From Mesorhizobium sp. 65-26 (GTDB lineage Bacteria > Pseudomonadota > Alphaproteobacteria > Rhizobiales > Rhizobiaceae), in NCBI GenBank assembly GCA_001899205.1, contig MKVL01000035.1:1-64000 (forward strand): a stretch of DNA of 64,000 bases, given 5' to 3'. The notes beneath the pieces were generated by a model. That model ran no database searches and was not told the origin of the DNA. It was given only the letters and a program-made list of their open reading frames with translations. Shown piece by piece: positions 25,819 through 34,686 of this stretch. The stretch's first letter is position 1. Every line of letters starts with the position of its first letter. The translations under genes and the position numbers were made by a program.

Positions 25819-26676
25819 TCAGTGCGCCACGTCGGCCCAGACCTTGCGCTTGGTCATGTAGACCAGAGCGCCGAACAGCAGCAGGAACACCATCACCCGG
25901 AAGCCGGTCTTCTTGCGGTCCTCGAGGTGCGGCTCGGCGGCCCACATCAGGAAGGCAGAGACGTCGCGGGCATACTGGTCGACGGTCTGCGGCGAGCCGT
26001 CGTCATAAGTCACCTGGCCGTCGGAGATCGGCTTCGGCATCTTCAGCGACACACCCGACATGAAGAACGGGTTGAAGTGCGTGCCCTCGGGGATGACCAT
26101 GCCTTCCGGCGGCTTCTCGTCGTAGCCGGTCAGCAGCGAATGGATGTAATCCGGACCGCCCTGGGCGTACTGGGTGAAGATGTCGAAGATGAAGCGCGGG
26201 AAGCCGCGCTCGACGCCGCGCGCCTTGGCCAGCAGCGACATGTCGGGCGGAGCGGCACCGCCATTGGCGGCCGCGGCTGCTTCCTCGTTCGGGAACGGCG
26301 CCGGGAAGTGATCCGACGGCTTGCCGGGACGGTCGAACATGTCGCCGGCGTCGTTCGGGCCGTCATGGATGGTGTACTCGGCGGCAAACGCCTTGATCTG
26401 TGCCTCAGAGTAGCCGAGGTCCGCCAGCGAGCGGAACGCCACCAGGTTCATCGAGTGGCAGGCCGAGCAGACTTCCTTGTAGACCTTGAGGCCGCGCTGG
26501 AGCTGCGCCCTGTCATAGGTGCCGAACGGGCCGGCGAAGCTCCAGCTCAGTTCCTTCGGCTCGTTGATCGGGAAGTGCGTCGGCGCGGCCGCATTGTGCG
26601 CTTCTTCGGCCGCGAACGCTGCGGTGCCGACGGCCACGAGACCGACCAGCGCCAGCGAGGTGAGAATCTTCTTCAT
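25819..26676 (-). CDS. petC: Cytochrome c1 of the bc1 complex
   Basis: A 285-residue membrane-anchored c-type cytochrome. Signal peptide about 1-22, haem motif CSACH (C70, C73, H74), probable axial methionine in SLKMPKP, and one C-terminal transmembrane anchor (about 258-276) before a basic end. It passes electrons from the Rieske protein to soluble cytochrome c. In some rhizobia (Bradyrhizobium fbcH) it is fused to cytochrome b; here it is a separate gene 27 bases after petB. Confidence 0.97.
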   Translation of the reverse strand: MKKILTSLALVGLVAVGTAAFAAEEAHNAAAPTHFPINEPKELSWSFAGPFGTYDRAQLQRGLKVYKEVCSACHSMNLVAFRSLADLGYSEAQIKAFAAEYTIHDGPNDAGDMFDRPGKPSDHFPAPFPNEEAAAAANGGAAPPDMSLLAKARGVERGFPRFIFDIFTQYAQGGPDYIHSLLTGYDEKPPEGMVIPEGTHFNPFFMSGVSLKMPKPISDGQVTYDDGSPQTVDQYARDVSAFLMWAAEPHLEDRKKTGFRVMVFLLLFGALVYMTKRKVWADVAH

Positions 26677-26703
26677 GCCAAATCCCCTTGGATTCTCTAC
26701 CGC

Positions 26704-28005
26704 TCAGCCTTTGGTTTCCGGCGCGGCCGTCGCCCCGGCGGGATGTCCGCCACCACCCTTGTTCTTCTCCAGAACCGCCTCGGTGATCGAGTTCGGCAGG
26801 CGGCGCGGCGTCTCGATGAGGCCCAGCACCGGCATGACGATCAGGAAGAAGGCGAAGTAGAACAGCGTCGCCATCTGCGCCATGAACACGTAGCTGCCTT
26901 CCGCCGGCTGCGAGCCCAGCCAGCCGAGCAGGATGGCGTCAGCCACGAACAGCCAGAAGAACAGCCGGTACCAGGGCCGGTAGACCGCCGAGCGCACCTT
27001 GGAGGTGTCGAGCCACGGCACCAGGAACAGCATGGCGATAGCGCCGAACATGCACAGCACGCCGCCGAGCTTGGAGTTGATCGGCCCGATGTTGAAGGTG
27101 ATGGCGCGCAGGATCGCGTAGAACGGCAGGAAGTACCATTCGGGCACGATGTGGGCCGGCGTCTTCAGCGGGTTGGCAACGATGTAGTTGTCCGGGTGGC
27201 CGAGGAAGTTCGGCAGGTAGAAGACGAAATAGGCGAAGAAGAACAGGAACACGATCATGCCGAACGCGTCCTTGATGGTGGCATAGGGCGTGAAGGCGAC
27301 GGTGTCGGTCTTCGACTTCACCTCGATGCCGGTCGGGTTCGACTGACCGACCACGTGCAGCGCCCATACGTGCAGGACGACGACGCCGGCGATCATGAAC
27401 GGCAGCAGGTAATGCAGCGCGAAGAAGCGGTTCAGCGTCGGATTGTCGACGGCGAAGCCGCCCAGCAGCAGCTGCTGGATCCAGTCGCCAACCAGCGGAA
27501 TGGCGCTGAAGAAGCCGGTGATGACGGTGGCGCCCCAGAAGCTCATCTGCCCCCACGGCAGAACGTAGCCCATGAAGCCGGTCGCCATCATCAGGAGGTA
27601 GATGATGCAGCCCAGGATCCAGAGCAGTTCGCGCGGCGCCTTGTAGGAGCCGTAGTAGAGGCCGCGGAAGATATGGAGATAGACCGCGACGAAGAAGAAC
27701 GAGGCGCCGTTCGAATGCATGTAGCGCAACAGCCAGCCGGAGTTGACGTCGCGCATGATCTTCTCGACCGAGCCGAAGGCGAGGCCGGTGTCGGAGGTAT
27801 AGTGCATCGCCAGCACGACGCCGGTCAGGATCTGCGAGACCAGCATGATCGACAGGATGCCGCCGAACGTCCACATGTAGTTGAGGTTGCGTGGCACCGG
27901 ATAGGCGATGAAGCTGTCATAGACCAGCCTGGGCAGCGGCATGCGCGCATCGAACCAGCGTCCGATACCGGTTTTAGGCGTATAGGTGGAGTGTCCGGCG
28001 CTCAT
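26704..28005 (-). CDS. petB: Cytochrome b of the bc1 complex
   Basis: A 433-residue inner-membrane protein with eight transmembrane helices, carrying haems bL and bH. Haem-ligand histidines are visible in [12 protein letters not shown] with VYLHIFR, and in ALHYLLPF with VLHVWALH. The quinol-site motif PEWYF is present. A short Gly/Ala/Pro tail ends the protein. The ATG at 28005 has GGGGGAT upstream; the frame runs further upstream into petA without meaning. Middle gene of petABC. Confidence 0.97.
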   Translation of the reverse strand: MSAGHSTYTPKTGIGRWFDARMPLPRLVYDSFIAYPVPRNLNYMWTFGGILSIMLVSQILTGVVLAMHYTSDTGLAFGSVEKIMRDVNSGWLLRYMHSNGASFFFVAVYLHIFRGLYYGSYKAPRELLWILGCIIYLLMMATGFMGYVLPWGQMSFWGATVITGFFSAIPLVGDWIQQLLLGGFAVDNPTLNRFFALHYLLPFMIAGVVVLHVWALHVVGQSNPTGIEVKSKTDTVAFTPYATIKDAFGMIVFLFFFAYFVFYLPNFLGHPDNYIVANPLKTPAHIVPEWYFLPFYAILRAITFNIGPINSKLGGVLCMFGAIAMLFLVPWLDTSKVRSAVYRPWYRLFFWLFVADAILLGWLGSQPAEGSYVFMAQMATLFYFAFFLIVMPVLGLIETPRRLPNSITEAVLEKNKGGGGHPAGATAAPETKG

Positions 28006-28022
28006 CGAAATATCCCCCTGCC

Positions 28023-28583
28023 TCAACCGATCAGGATCTTGGTATCGGAAATGAATTTGAAGACCGGGATCGCCATGTTCTCGGGCGCCGGACCTTTGCG
28101 AATGCGGCCGGCCGTATCGTACTGCGAACCGTGGCACGGGCAGAACCAGCCGCCGAAATCGCCTTCCTGGCCAAGCGGGATGCAGCCCAGATGGGTGCAG
28201 ACCTGCACCATCACCATCCAGGCTTCCTTGCCGGGCGTGGTGCGGTTGGCGTCGGTCGCGGGGGCGTCCGCCGGAAGGTTGGCGTTGCGCGCGATCGGGT
28301 CCTTGAGATCGCCCAGATTGACCGCCTCGCCGTCCTTCATCTCTTTTTCGGTGCGGTTGCGCACGACGACCGGCTTGCCGCGCCACTTGACGATCAGCGA
28401 GCTGCCCGGCTGCAGCGAGGCAACGTCGACCTCGACCGAGGCAAGGGCGAGCGTCGAGGCATCGGGACGCATCTGGTCGATGAACGGCCAGGCGACCGCG
28501 CCGGCGCCGACGACTGCCGCCATGCCGGTGGCGACATAGAGAAAGTCACGACGGTTGGGATCGTGGATATCGGTTGCGCTCAC
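28023..28583 (-). CDS. petA: Ubiquinol-cytochrome c reductase Rieske iron-sulfur subunit
   Basis: A 186-residue protein with an N-terminal RRDFLY Tat-like signal that stays as a membrane anchor (about 12-35), and a Rieske domain. The [2Fe-2S] ligands are C129 and H131 in CTHLGC and C148 and H151 in CPCHGS, with C134/C150 as the usual disulfide. The start is GTG at 28583, with AAAGGA about ten bases upstream. First gene of the leftward petABC operon. Confidence 0.96.
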   Translation of the reverse strand: MSATDIHDPNRRDFLYVATGMAAVVGAGAVAWPFIDQMRPDASTLALASVEVDVASLQPGSSLIVKWRGKPVVVRNRTEKEMKDGEAVNLGDLKDPIARNANLPADAPATDANRTTPGKEAWMVMVQVCTHLGCIPLGQEGDFGGWFCPCHGSQYDTAGRIRKGPAPENMAIPVFKFISDTKILIG

Positions 28584-28893
28584 GTGTGCCTGATCCTTTC
28601 GCCTCTTCCGTGCCGGTGGCCGAGCCCTTGTCCCCGCTCGTTGACGCCAACCCGACAGCGCATGGCAACAGGCTAGCGAACTTCCTCCGGCATTTGGATT
28701 TCGGTTTATGCGTGAAGCCAGTTTTTGTCCAGACGGGTGACCGCACAAGGGCAGATTGTCGCGGGGACAATTTACGAGCTTGGGCAACGCGGGGTCCATT
28801 GTGCCTTGAACAGCACGGAATCATGGGAAATCGACCCGAAACCGGCCGCTTCCTCACCTCGACTCGATAGACCGGCCGGGTCTATCCTCGGCC
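28584..28893. other. 310-base divergent gap between petABC and the cupin gene
   Basis: It should hold the petABC promoter reading leftward and a promoter for the cupin gene. I saw no box strong enough to call. A leftward TGGACA with an AT-rich stretch 17 bases on (about 28700-28735) is the best weak candidate. No gene is supported. Confidence 0.4.
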
Positions 28894-29238
28894 ATGGCGC
28901 ATGTGATTGACCGCGAGGAATGGGCCAGACGGCCCGACCGCTGGCAGGGCGAGTTGCAGTGCGGCGCCTACGGCGCCAGGTCCTGCCTGATCTTCAACCA
29001 TCTTCCCGCCACCGGCGGCGGGCCGCGCCTGCACTCGCATCCCTATTGCGAGATCTTCATCATCCGCGCAGGCACCGGCCTGTTCACCATCGGCGACGAA
29101 CTGATCGAGGCTTCGGCCGGCCAGATCGTGATCGTGCCGCCGAGCACGCCGCACAAGTTCACCAATCCGGGGCCTGATGCGCTGGAGACAATCGATATCC
29201 ACGAGAACGGCACGTTCATCACGCAGTGGCTCGAATAG
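28894..29238 (+). CDS. Small cupin-domain protein
   Basis: A 114-residue single-domain cupin. The two cupin motifs are visible: GGGPRLHSHPYCEIFIIRAG (about 44-63), with HxH and the glutamate, and VPPSTPHKFTNPG (about 83-95) with the last histidine. These residues should bind one metal ion. Such small cupins can be isomerases, dioxygenases or sensors, and nothing nearby tells which. It is alone on its strand. Confidence 0.85.
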   Translation: MAHVIDREEWARRPDRWQGELQCGAYGARSCLIFNHLPATGGGPRLHSHPYCEIFIIRAGTGLFTIGDELIEASAGQIVIVPPSTPHKFTNPGPDALETIDIHENGTFITQWLE

Positions 29239-29306
29239 CCGCCTCGTGGCGCGACATCGCACCATTAAATCAATGCTTTAGAGCGTCCTGAGAGACGCGC
29301 GGCGCT

Positions 29307-29621
29307 CTATTGCGCGCCGAGCCTGACCAGAACCGCCCGCGGTATCGCATATTCGCGGATCACCGCGTCGTGCCTGCGCAGGCCACAGAGTTCGCGCTGG
29401 ATGAAATAGGCGTGGACCGCGGCGGCGGCCTCCTTGAGCAGGCGGGGCCGCAAGGCGGCGTCGTCGCCGGCCGCGCGGAGACCGGCCAGCGTCTGCTCTA
29501 CGCGCTGGCCGGCGCGGCCGAGCGCCGTCGCCTTCTCGGCGAGGATTTCATGGCCCAGCGCATCGAAGGCGATTTCGGTCGCCGAGGCGCCGCCAAGATA
29601 GGACGGCGGACGCAATGACAT
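29307..29621 (-). CDS. Small conserved protein, possibly DUF6665-like
   Basis: A 104-residue protein rich in Ala and Arg and mostly helical by composition, without signal or membrane segments. The start SLRPPSYLGG and the central ALGRAGQRVE remind me of a small rhizobial family (DUF6665), but this is from memory and weak. Its ATG lies one base from the GNAT stop, so it is the last gene of the ABC-exporter unit. A hairpin with arms AGAGCG and CGCTCT (29280-29308) overlaps its stop. Confidence 0.68.
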   Translation of the reverse strand: MSLRPPSYLGGASATEIAFDALGHEILAEKATALGRAGQRVEQTLAGLRAAGDDAALRPRLLKEAAAAVHAYFIQRELCGLRRHDAVIREYAIPRAVLVRLGAQ

Positions 29622-29622
29622 C

Positions 29623-30084
29623 TCACTCTCCTTTGTGCCGCAGCTTCATGCGGTGGGTGACGAATTCTTGCTCCTTCACAAGCTCAAATCCAAGTCTTTC
29701 ATAGAACGGAAAGGCCTCCCTCGGCGCGCGGGTGTTCAGCACGGCGAAATGTTGACGCGCCCGGTCGATGACCGTCTCTATCAGCATTCGGCCGAGCCCG
29801 TCGCGGCGATGCGCGGCGCTGACGAACAGGTGGCGCACCCGTCCCTGATTCCTGTCGTCGAGATAGGGATCGATGTTCAACCCGCAAACGCCCACGAGGT
29901 CCCGTCCCTGCCATGCGCCGTAGAGAACCTCGCCGCGCTTCAGGAACCTGTTGCTGCCGCTCGCCCAGCCTTCCGCGAGCGTAACGAGCATCCAGTAGCC
30001 CTCCAGCCGGCTCTCGTCCTTCAACAGCTGGAAAGCCGCTGCGCTCGGCCGGAGTTTTTTCAGCACATAGTCATCCCGCGCCAT
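29623..30084 (-). CDS. GNAT-family N-acetyltransferase
   Basis: A 153-residue acetyltransferase. The acetyl-CoA-binding motif A reads VRHLFVSAAHRRDGLGRMLIE (about residues 83-103), and the C-terminal FYERLGFELV segment is typical. The acetyl acceptor is unknown. It sits 12 bases after the second ABC exporter gene and directly before the small 29307 gene, so it is probably translated with the exporter. That context would fit modification of an exported or toxic molecule, which is inference only. Confidence 0.9.
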   Translation of the reverse strand: MARDDYVLKKLRPSAAAFQLLKDESRLEGYWMLVTLAEGWASGSNRFLKRGEVLYGAWQGRDLVGVCGLNIDPYLDDRNQGRVRHLFVSAAHRRDGLGRMLIETVIDRARQHFAVLNTRAPREAFPFYERLGFELVKEQEFVTHRMKLRHKGE

Positions 30085-30096
30085 ATCGCCAGGCCT

Positions 30097-31983
30097 CTAT
30101 TCCGCCGGGCGCGTCTCTTCCAGCGCGCTCTCTTCGTTGAACAGGAAACCGCCGGACTGCCGCTTCCACAGCCGGGCATAAAGGCCGTCGAGCGCCACCA
30201 GTTCGTCATGCGTGCCCTGCTCGACGATGCGGCCGCCATCGAGCACCACGAGCCGGTCGAGCGCGGCGATGGTCGACAGCCGGTGCGCGATGGCGATCAC
30301 GGTCTTGTTCTCCATCAGCCTGGTCAGGTTCTCCTGGATCGCCGCCTCGATGTCGGAATCGAGCGCCGAGGTCGCCTCGTCGAGGATCAGGATGGGCGCA
30401 TCCTTGAGGAACACGCGCGCAATGGCGATGCGCTGGCGCTGGCCGCCCGACAGCTTCACGCCGCGCTCGCCGACATAAGCGTCGTAGCCCGCCCTGTCGC
30501 GGTTGTCGCGCAGGCCGAGGATGAACTCGTGCGCTTCCGCCCGCCTGGCGGCGGCCACCACTTCGGCATCGGTCGCGTCGGGCATGCCAAGCTTGATGTT
30601 GTCACGCAACGAGCGGTGGAAAAGCGCGGTGTCCTGGCTGACGACGCCGATGCCGGCGCGCAGCGAGTTCTGCGTCACCATCGAGATGTCCTGGCCGTCG
30701 ATCAGGATCCTGCCGCCCTCGAGGTCGTAGAGGCGCAGGATCAGATTGGCGAGCGTCGTCTTGCCGGCGCCGGAGGGGCCGACCAATCCGACCTTCTCGC
30801 CCGGCCGCACGACGAGGTCGATGTGGTCGAGGACGCCGCGCCCCTTGCCGTAGTGGAAGGTGACGTCCTTGACGTCGATTCGCCCGCCGGCGACGACGAG
30901 TTCGCCGGCGCCGGGCGCGTCGGTCAGGCCGAGCGGCTGCGAGATCAGCGCCTTGGAATTCTCCAGCACGCCGAGGTTCCTGAGGATGCCGTTGAGCTGC
31001 ATCATCAGCCGGCCGAGCAGCATGTTGAGCCGCAGCACCAGGGAAAGCGTGAAGGCGACGGCGCCGACGGTGATCGAGCCCTCGACCCAGAGATAGACGG
31101 CAAAGCAGGCAATCGCCGTGATCATGACGCCCGACAGCGCCGTCAGCGCCATGCGCACGCCGGTGAGCCGGCGCGTGAACGGGCGCAGCGCGTCGAGATA
31201 GATGTCGAAGCCGTTCCTGATGTAGCGGTCGTCGCCATCGGCGGTGAACAGCTTCAGAGTCTGCACGTTGGAATAGGAATCGACGATGCGGCCGTTGATC
31301 ATCGAGCCGGCCTCGGCGGTCGCCTCGGCATGTTTGCGGATCGCCGGCAGGTAGAGCCGCGCCAGCCAGCCGAAGGCGGCGATCCAGACCACCACCAGGA
31401 CGGCCAGCCTGAGATCTAGGCCGGCGACCAGCGCCAGCGTCGTCACCGTATAGACGACCATGAACCAGACCACCTCGATGAAGCTCTCCATGAGGTCGCC
31501 GGTCGCCTGGCCGGCCTGCCAGACCTTGGTGGCGATACGGCCGGCGAAGTCGTTCTGGAAGAAGGCGTAGGACTGGCGCGAGACGTGGCGGTGCGCCTGC
31601 CAGCGCACGAGATTGTAGAAGCCGGGCGTGATCGTCTGCTCGTCGACCAGCGCCGAGAGCGCGACGATCAGCGTGCGGATGACCAGCACCACCACGACCA
31701 TGAACACCAGTTCCGGTCCGGCGGCGGTCCATAGCGCGTGCCAGCTGCGTTCGCCGCCGGGAAGCTGGTCGAGTATGTCGACCAGCCGCCCGACGAAATA
31801 GAACAGGCCCGCCTCGACCAGCGGCGCGATGCCGCCGATGACCAGCATGGCGAAGAAGGCGACCTTCGCCTGGCCGACATAATGCCAGAGGAATCCGCCG
31901 ACACTTGCCGGAGGCCTGAGGTTCGCCGGCTCCCTGAACGGGTAGACCCAATTCTCGAACCAGCGATAGACGGCCTTCATCAT
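30097..31983 (-). CDS. ABC exporter half-transporter (TMD-NBD), second of a pair
   Basis: A 628-residue fusion of a six-helix type 1 exporter domain (about 35-340) and a nucleotide-binding domain (about 365-605). Walker A GPSGAGKTT, signature LSGGQRQ, Walker B ILILDEATSALD and H-loop IAHRLST are all intact. Its ATG overlaps the stop of the preceding half-transporter by four bases (ATGA). The two proteins are similar throughout and are probably a heterodimer. The substrate (lipid, drug or peptide) cannot be told. Confidence 0.93.
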   Translation of the reverse strand: MMKAVYRWFENWVYPFREPANLRPPASVGGFLWHYVGQAKVAFFAMLVIGGIAPLVEAGLFYFVGRLVDILDQLPGGERSWHALWTAAGPELVFMVVVVLVIRTLIVALSALVDEQTITPGFYNLVRWQAHRHVSRQSYAFFQNDFAGRIATKVWQAGQATGDLMESFIEVVWFMVVYTVTTLALVAGLDLRLAVLVVVWIAAFGWLARLYLPAIRKHAEATAEAGSMINGRIVDSYSNVQTLKLFTADGDDRYIRNGFDIYLDALRPFTRRLTGVRMALTALSGVMITAIACFAVYLWVEGSITVGAVAFTLSLVLRLNMLLGRLMMQLNGILRNLGVLENSKALISQPLGLTDAPGAGELVVAGGRIDVKDVTFHYGKGRGVLDHIDLVVRPGEKVGLVGPSGAGKTTLANLILRLYDLEGGRILIDGQDISMVTQNSLRAGIGVVSQDTALFHRSLRDNIKLGMPDATDAEVVAAARRAEAHEFILGLRDNRDRAGYDAYVGERGVKLSGGQRQRIAIARVFLKDAPILILDEATSALDSDIEAAIQENLTRLMENKTVIAIAHRLSTIAALDRLVVLDGGRIVEQGTHDELVALDGLYARLWKRQSGGFLFNEESALEETRPAE

Positions 31984-33872
31984 TCGGCGGCTTCACCCTT
32001 TGCGCCAACGTCGTTGGCGGCATCCTTGGCCGTTTCCAGCGGGCCGTCCTCCAGCAGGAAGCCGCCCGACTGGCGTTGCCAGAGCTGGGCGTAGAGCCCG
32101 CCCCTGGCGACCAGCTCGTCGTGCGAGCCCTCCTCGAGGATGCGGCCGCCGTCCATCACCACCAGCCGGTCCATTGCCGCGATGGTGGACAGCCGGTGGG
32201 CGATGGCGATGACGGTCTTGCCCTGCATCAGCTTGTAGAGGTTCTCCTGGATGGCCGCCTCGGCCTCGGAATCGAGCGCGGACGTCGCCTCGTCGAGAAT
32301 CAGGATCGGCGCGTCCTTCAGCATAACGCGGGCAATGGCGATGCGTTGCCGCTGGCCGCCGGACAATTTGACACCCCGGTCGCCGACATGGGCATCGAAG
32401 CCCTTGCGGCCGTTGTGGTCCGAGAGCCCGCCGATGAAATCCAGCGCTTCCGCCCGCCGCGACGCCTCGATGAGCATCTCCTCGGTGGCATCGGGACGGC
32501 CATAGAGGATGTTCTCGCGCACCGACCTATGCAGCAGCGAGGTGTCCTGCGTGACCATGCCGATCTGCGCCCGCAGCGAATCCTGCCGCACCGTGGCGAT
32601 CTCCTGGCCGTCGATCATGATGCGGCCGGCCTCAAGGTCGTAGAAGCGCAGCAGCAGGTTGACCAGCGTCGACTTGCCGGCGCCCGAGCGGCCGACGATG
32701 CCCACCTTCTCGCCCGGCTTCACCGTCAGCGACAGGTTCTCGATGACACCCTTCTGCTTGCCGTAGTGGAAGCGGATGTCCTCGAAACGGATCTCGCCAT
32801 CGCTCACCGCGATCTCGCGGGCACCCGGCTTGTCCTCGACGAGGCGCGGCAGCGAGATCGAGGCGATGCCGTCCTGCACCGTGCCGATGTTCTCGAACAG
32901 GCCCGACATCTCCCACATGATCCATTGCGACATGCCCCACAGCCTCAGCACGAGTCCGATGACCACGGCCACGGCGCCGATCGTCACCGCCTGGTCGAGC
33001 CACAGCCACAGCGACAGAGCCGCGACCGAAAACAGCAGCAGCGAATTCAGGATGTAGAGAGTGCCGTAGAGCAGCGTCACCAGCCGCATCGAGCGGTAGA
33101 CCGTCTCCAGGAAGCCGGCCATGCCCTCCCTGGCGAAGCTCGCCTCGCGGCGCGCATGGGAAAACAGCTTCACCGTCTGAATGTTGGTGTAACTGTCAAC
33201 GACGCGGCCGGTCATGGTCGAGCGCGCATTGGCCTGCTCCTCACCGACCTTGCCCAGCCTCGGGATGAAAAAGCGCAGCAGCAGCATGTAGGCGACCAGC
33301 CAGACCGCGAGTGGCGCAGCCAGCCGCAGATCGGCCGAACCGACGATGAGCAGCATGCCGAGGAAATAGACGACGACGTAGTTCAGGACGTCGATCAGCT
33401 TGATGACGCATTCGCGCACGGCGAGCGCCGTCTGCATCAGCTTGGTGGCGATGCGCCCGGCGAACTCGTCCTGATAGAAGCTCATCGACTGCTTGAGCAG
33501 GTAGCGGTGTACCTGCCAGCGGATGCGCATGGGATAGTTGCCCATCAGCGTCTGCTGGTTGAGCAGCGAGTGCAGCCACACCGTGCCCGGCAGCGCGAAC
33601 AGCACGACGAAGGCCATGCCGGCGAGCTTCCAGGCTTCGGTCTGCAGGAAGGTCTCGCGATTCTGCCCCGACAGCCAGTCGACGATGCGGCCTAGGAAGC
33701 CGAACATCCAGACTTCCGCGATGGCTATAGCCGCCACCAGCACGGCGTCGACGAGAATATAGGGCCACGCCCCGCGCGTATAATGCATGCAGAACGCCAC
33801 CAGCGTCCTGGGTGGCTCCACGGGTTCCGCGGCGGGAAACGGATCGAGCCTTTTTTCGAACCAGGCAAACAT
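31980..33872 (-). CDS. ABC exporter half-transporter (TMD-NBD), first of a pair
   Basis: A 630-residue half-exporter: transmembrane domain (about 30-340) and ATPase domain (about 365-605) with Walker A GRSGAGKST, signature LSGGQRQ, Walker B ILILDEATSALD and H-loop IAHRLST. Both members of the pair keep canonical catalytic residues, unlike many heterodimeric exporters where one site is degenerate. It is preceded 36 bases upstream by the 33909-34403 gene. Confidence 0.93.
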   Translation of the reverse strand: MFAWFEKRLDPFPAAEPVEPPRTLVAFCMHYTRGAWPYILVDAVLVAAIAIAEVWMFGFLGRIVDWLSGQNRETFLQTEAWKLAGMAFVVLFALPGTVWLHSLLNQQTLMGNYPMRIRWQVHRYLLKQSMSFYQDEFAGRIATKLMQTALAVRECVIKLIDVLNYVVVYFLGMLLIVGSADLRLAAPLAVWLVAYMLLLRFFIPRLGKVGEEQANARSTMTGRVVDSYTNIQTVKLFSHARREASFAREGMAGFLETVYRSMRLVTLLYGTLYILNSLLLFSVAALSLWLWLDQAVTIGAVAVVIGLVLRLWGMSQWIMWEMSGLFENIGTVQDGIASISLPRLVEDKPGAREIAVSDGEIRFEDIRFHYGKQKGVIENLSLTVKPGEKVGIVGRSGAGKSTLVNLLLRFYDLEAGRIMIDGQEIATVRQDSLRAQIGMVTQDTSLLHRSVRENILYGRPDATEEMLIEASRRAEALDFIGGLSDHNGRKGFDAHVGDRGVKLSGGQRQRIAIARVMLKDAPILILDEATSALDSEAEAAIQENLYKLMQGKTVIAIAHRLSTIAAMDRLVVMDGGRILEEGSHDELVARGGLYAQLWQRQSGGFLLEDGPLETAKDAANDVGAKGEAAE

Positions 33873-33908
33873 GATCTTCGGTACTCTCTGATTTGGCTCG
33901 TATCCGCC

Positions 33909-34403
33909 TTACGCGGCGCGTGATCGCACGACTACAAGGTCCGGCGCCCCGGAATCACCCGAGTCGCCGGACCTGCTTCGCTCTATATAAGGCGCCGACG
34001 GCATTTCGCCGACAGGTTCGCGCGCCGACACGGCGTCGGCCGAGCGCCCCTTCCGGCCCGGCCGGATCGCCCTGATCAGCCGCCGCACCAGCGACGGCCG
34101 GCCCGGGTCGGGCACCGCGCGCGAAAAATCGACATCCGGCAGCATGCCACGATGCGGGCGCCGCCGCACCTCGGCGTGCACCGCCGACGAATAGGTTTCG
34201 CCGATGAGCAGCGCCCAGGTCGGCAGCCTGTGTGTGTGCAGGCTTCTCGAGCCTGGAATCCTGTAGGGATCGAACATGGGTCCGTCCTCCGTGTGGAAAT
34301 ACAGATAAAAAGGGTGTTCGATGTCCTGCCGCGGGATCAGCGGCGGGTCATCGGAGATGCTTTGAGACGGGGCCATCGGCCCCTTTGTCAGCTTGAAAAA
34401 CAT
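33909..34403 (-). CDS. Hypothetical protein with Arg-rich C-terminus
   Basis: A 164-residue protein of unknown family. The N-terminal 75 residues are ordered in composition (HPFYLYFHTEDGPMFDPYR), and the rest is rich in Arg, Ser and Pro and probably disordered. AAGGA stands about nine bases before the ATG at 34403, which supports the start. A GCCGAA/TTCGGC hairpin (34422-34439) lies just upstream. It seems to be the first full-size gene of the exporter unit. It could still be a false frame, since the coding bias is not decisive. Confidence 0.55.
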   Translation of the reverse strand: MFFKLTKGPMAPSQSISDDPPLIPRQDIEHPFYLYFHTEDGPMFDPYRIPGSRSLHTHRLPTWALLIGETYSSAVHAEVRRRPHRGMLPDVDFSRAVPDPGRPSLVRRLIRAIRPGRKGRSADAVSAREPVGEMPSAPYIERSRSGDSGDSGAPDLVVVRSRAA

Positions 34404-34421
34404 CGCGAGATTCCTTGGAAA

Positions 34422-34439
34422 GCCGAAAACTGGTTCGGC
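34422..34439 (-). promoter_or_regulatory. Hairpin between a possible leader ORF and the exporter operon
   Basis: Arms GCCGAA and TTCGGC with a six-base loop, followed on the minus strand by CTTTCC. It lies between the stop of the 34469-34546 ORF and the ribosome site of the 34403 gene, where a transcription attenuator would be. The leader ribosome-binding region (about 34552-34570) carries CCGAA, which could pair with TTCGG instead. Confidence 0.35.
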
Positions 34440-34468
34440 GGGAATCGGTGCGATGGAGACTTAAAGTG

Positions 34469-34546
34469 TCAGGAGAATCGTCGTACCGAAACCGCCAGCG
34501 GGCATACGGGGCCCTGGGAGAGGATCTGGATGTGCATGGTCATCAT
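34469..34546 (-). CDS. Possible 25-residue leader peptide
   Basis: A 26-codon frame starting ATG ATG at 34546, preceded by an unusually strong ribosome site, GGAGGGG at 34552-34558 (read leftward AAGGAGGGGAAACAC). The peptide is MMTMHIQILSQGP followed by VCPLAVSVRRFS. Two CGA arginine codons in tandem sit three codons before the stop. It ends 66 bases before the 34403 gene. A strong ribosome site with nothing else to serve is the main argument. Coding bias cannot be judged at this size. Confidence 0.3.
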   Translation of the reverse strand: MMTMHIQILSQGPVCPLAVSVRRFS

Positions 34547-34686
34547 GTGTTTCCCCTCCTTCGGTTCGGGTTGACGACGAACGGCATATACTCGACTTCG
34601 CAGAAAATGACCACCCGGCTGTCCAGCAATCGCCAAAGCCTGGCTATGCCTGTGGCCGATCTGCCACTTATTAGAAGGACGCGGAA

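Noticed and set aside
25798-28539. A 913-codon open frame on the plus strand
   Set aside because: It runs antisense to petC, petB and petA, whose products are unmistakable. High-GC codon bias keeps the opposite strand open. The translation is rich in Arg, His and Gln and has no domain.
29635-33695. Long plus-strand frames (594 and 539 codons) over the ABC exporter genes
   Set aside because: Antisense to two canonical ABC proteins; the translations are His/Gln/Asp-rich and repetitive because the ABC genes are similar to each other.
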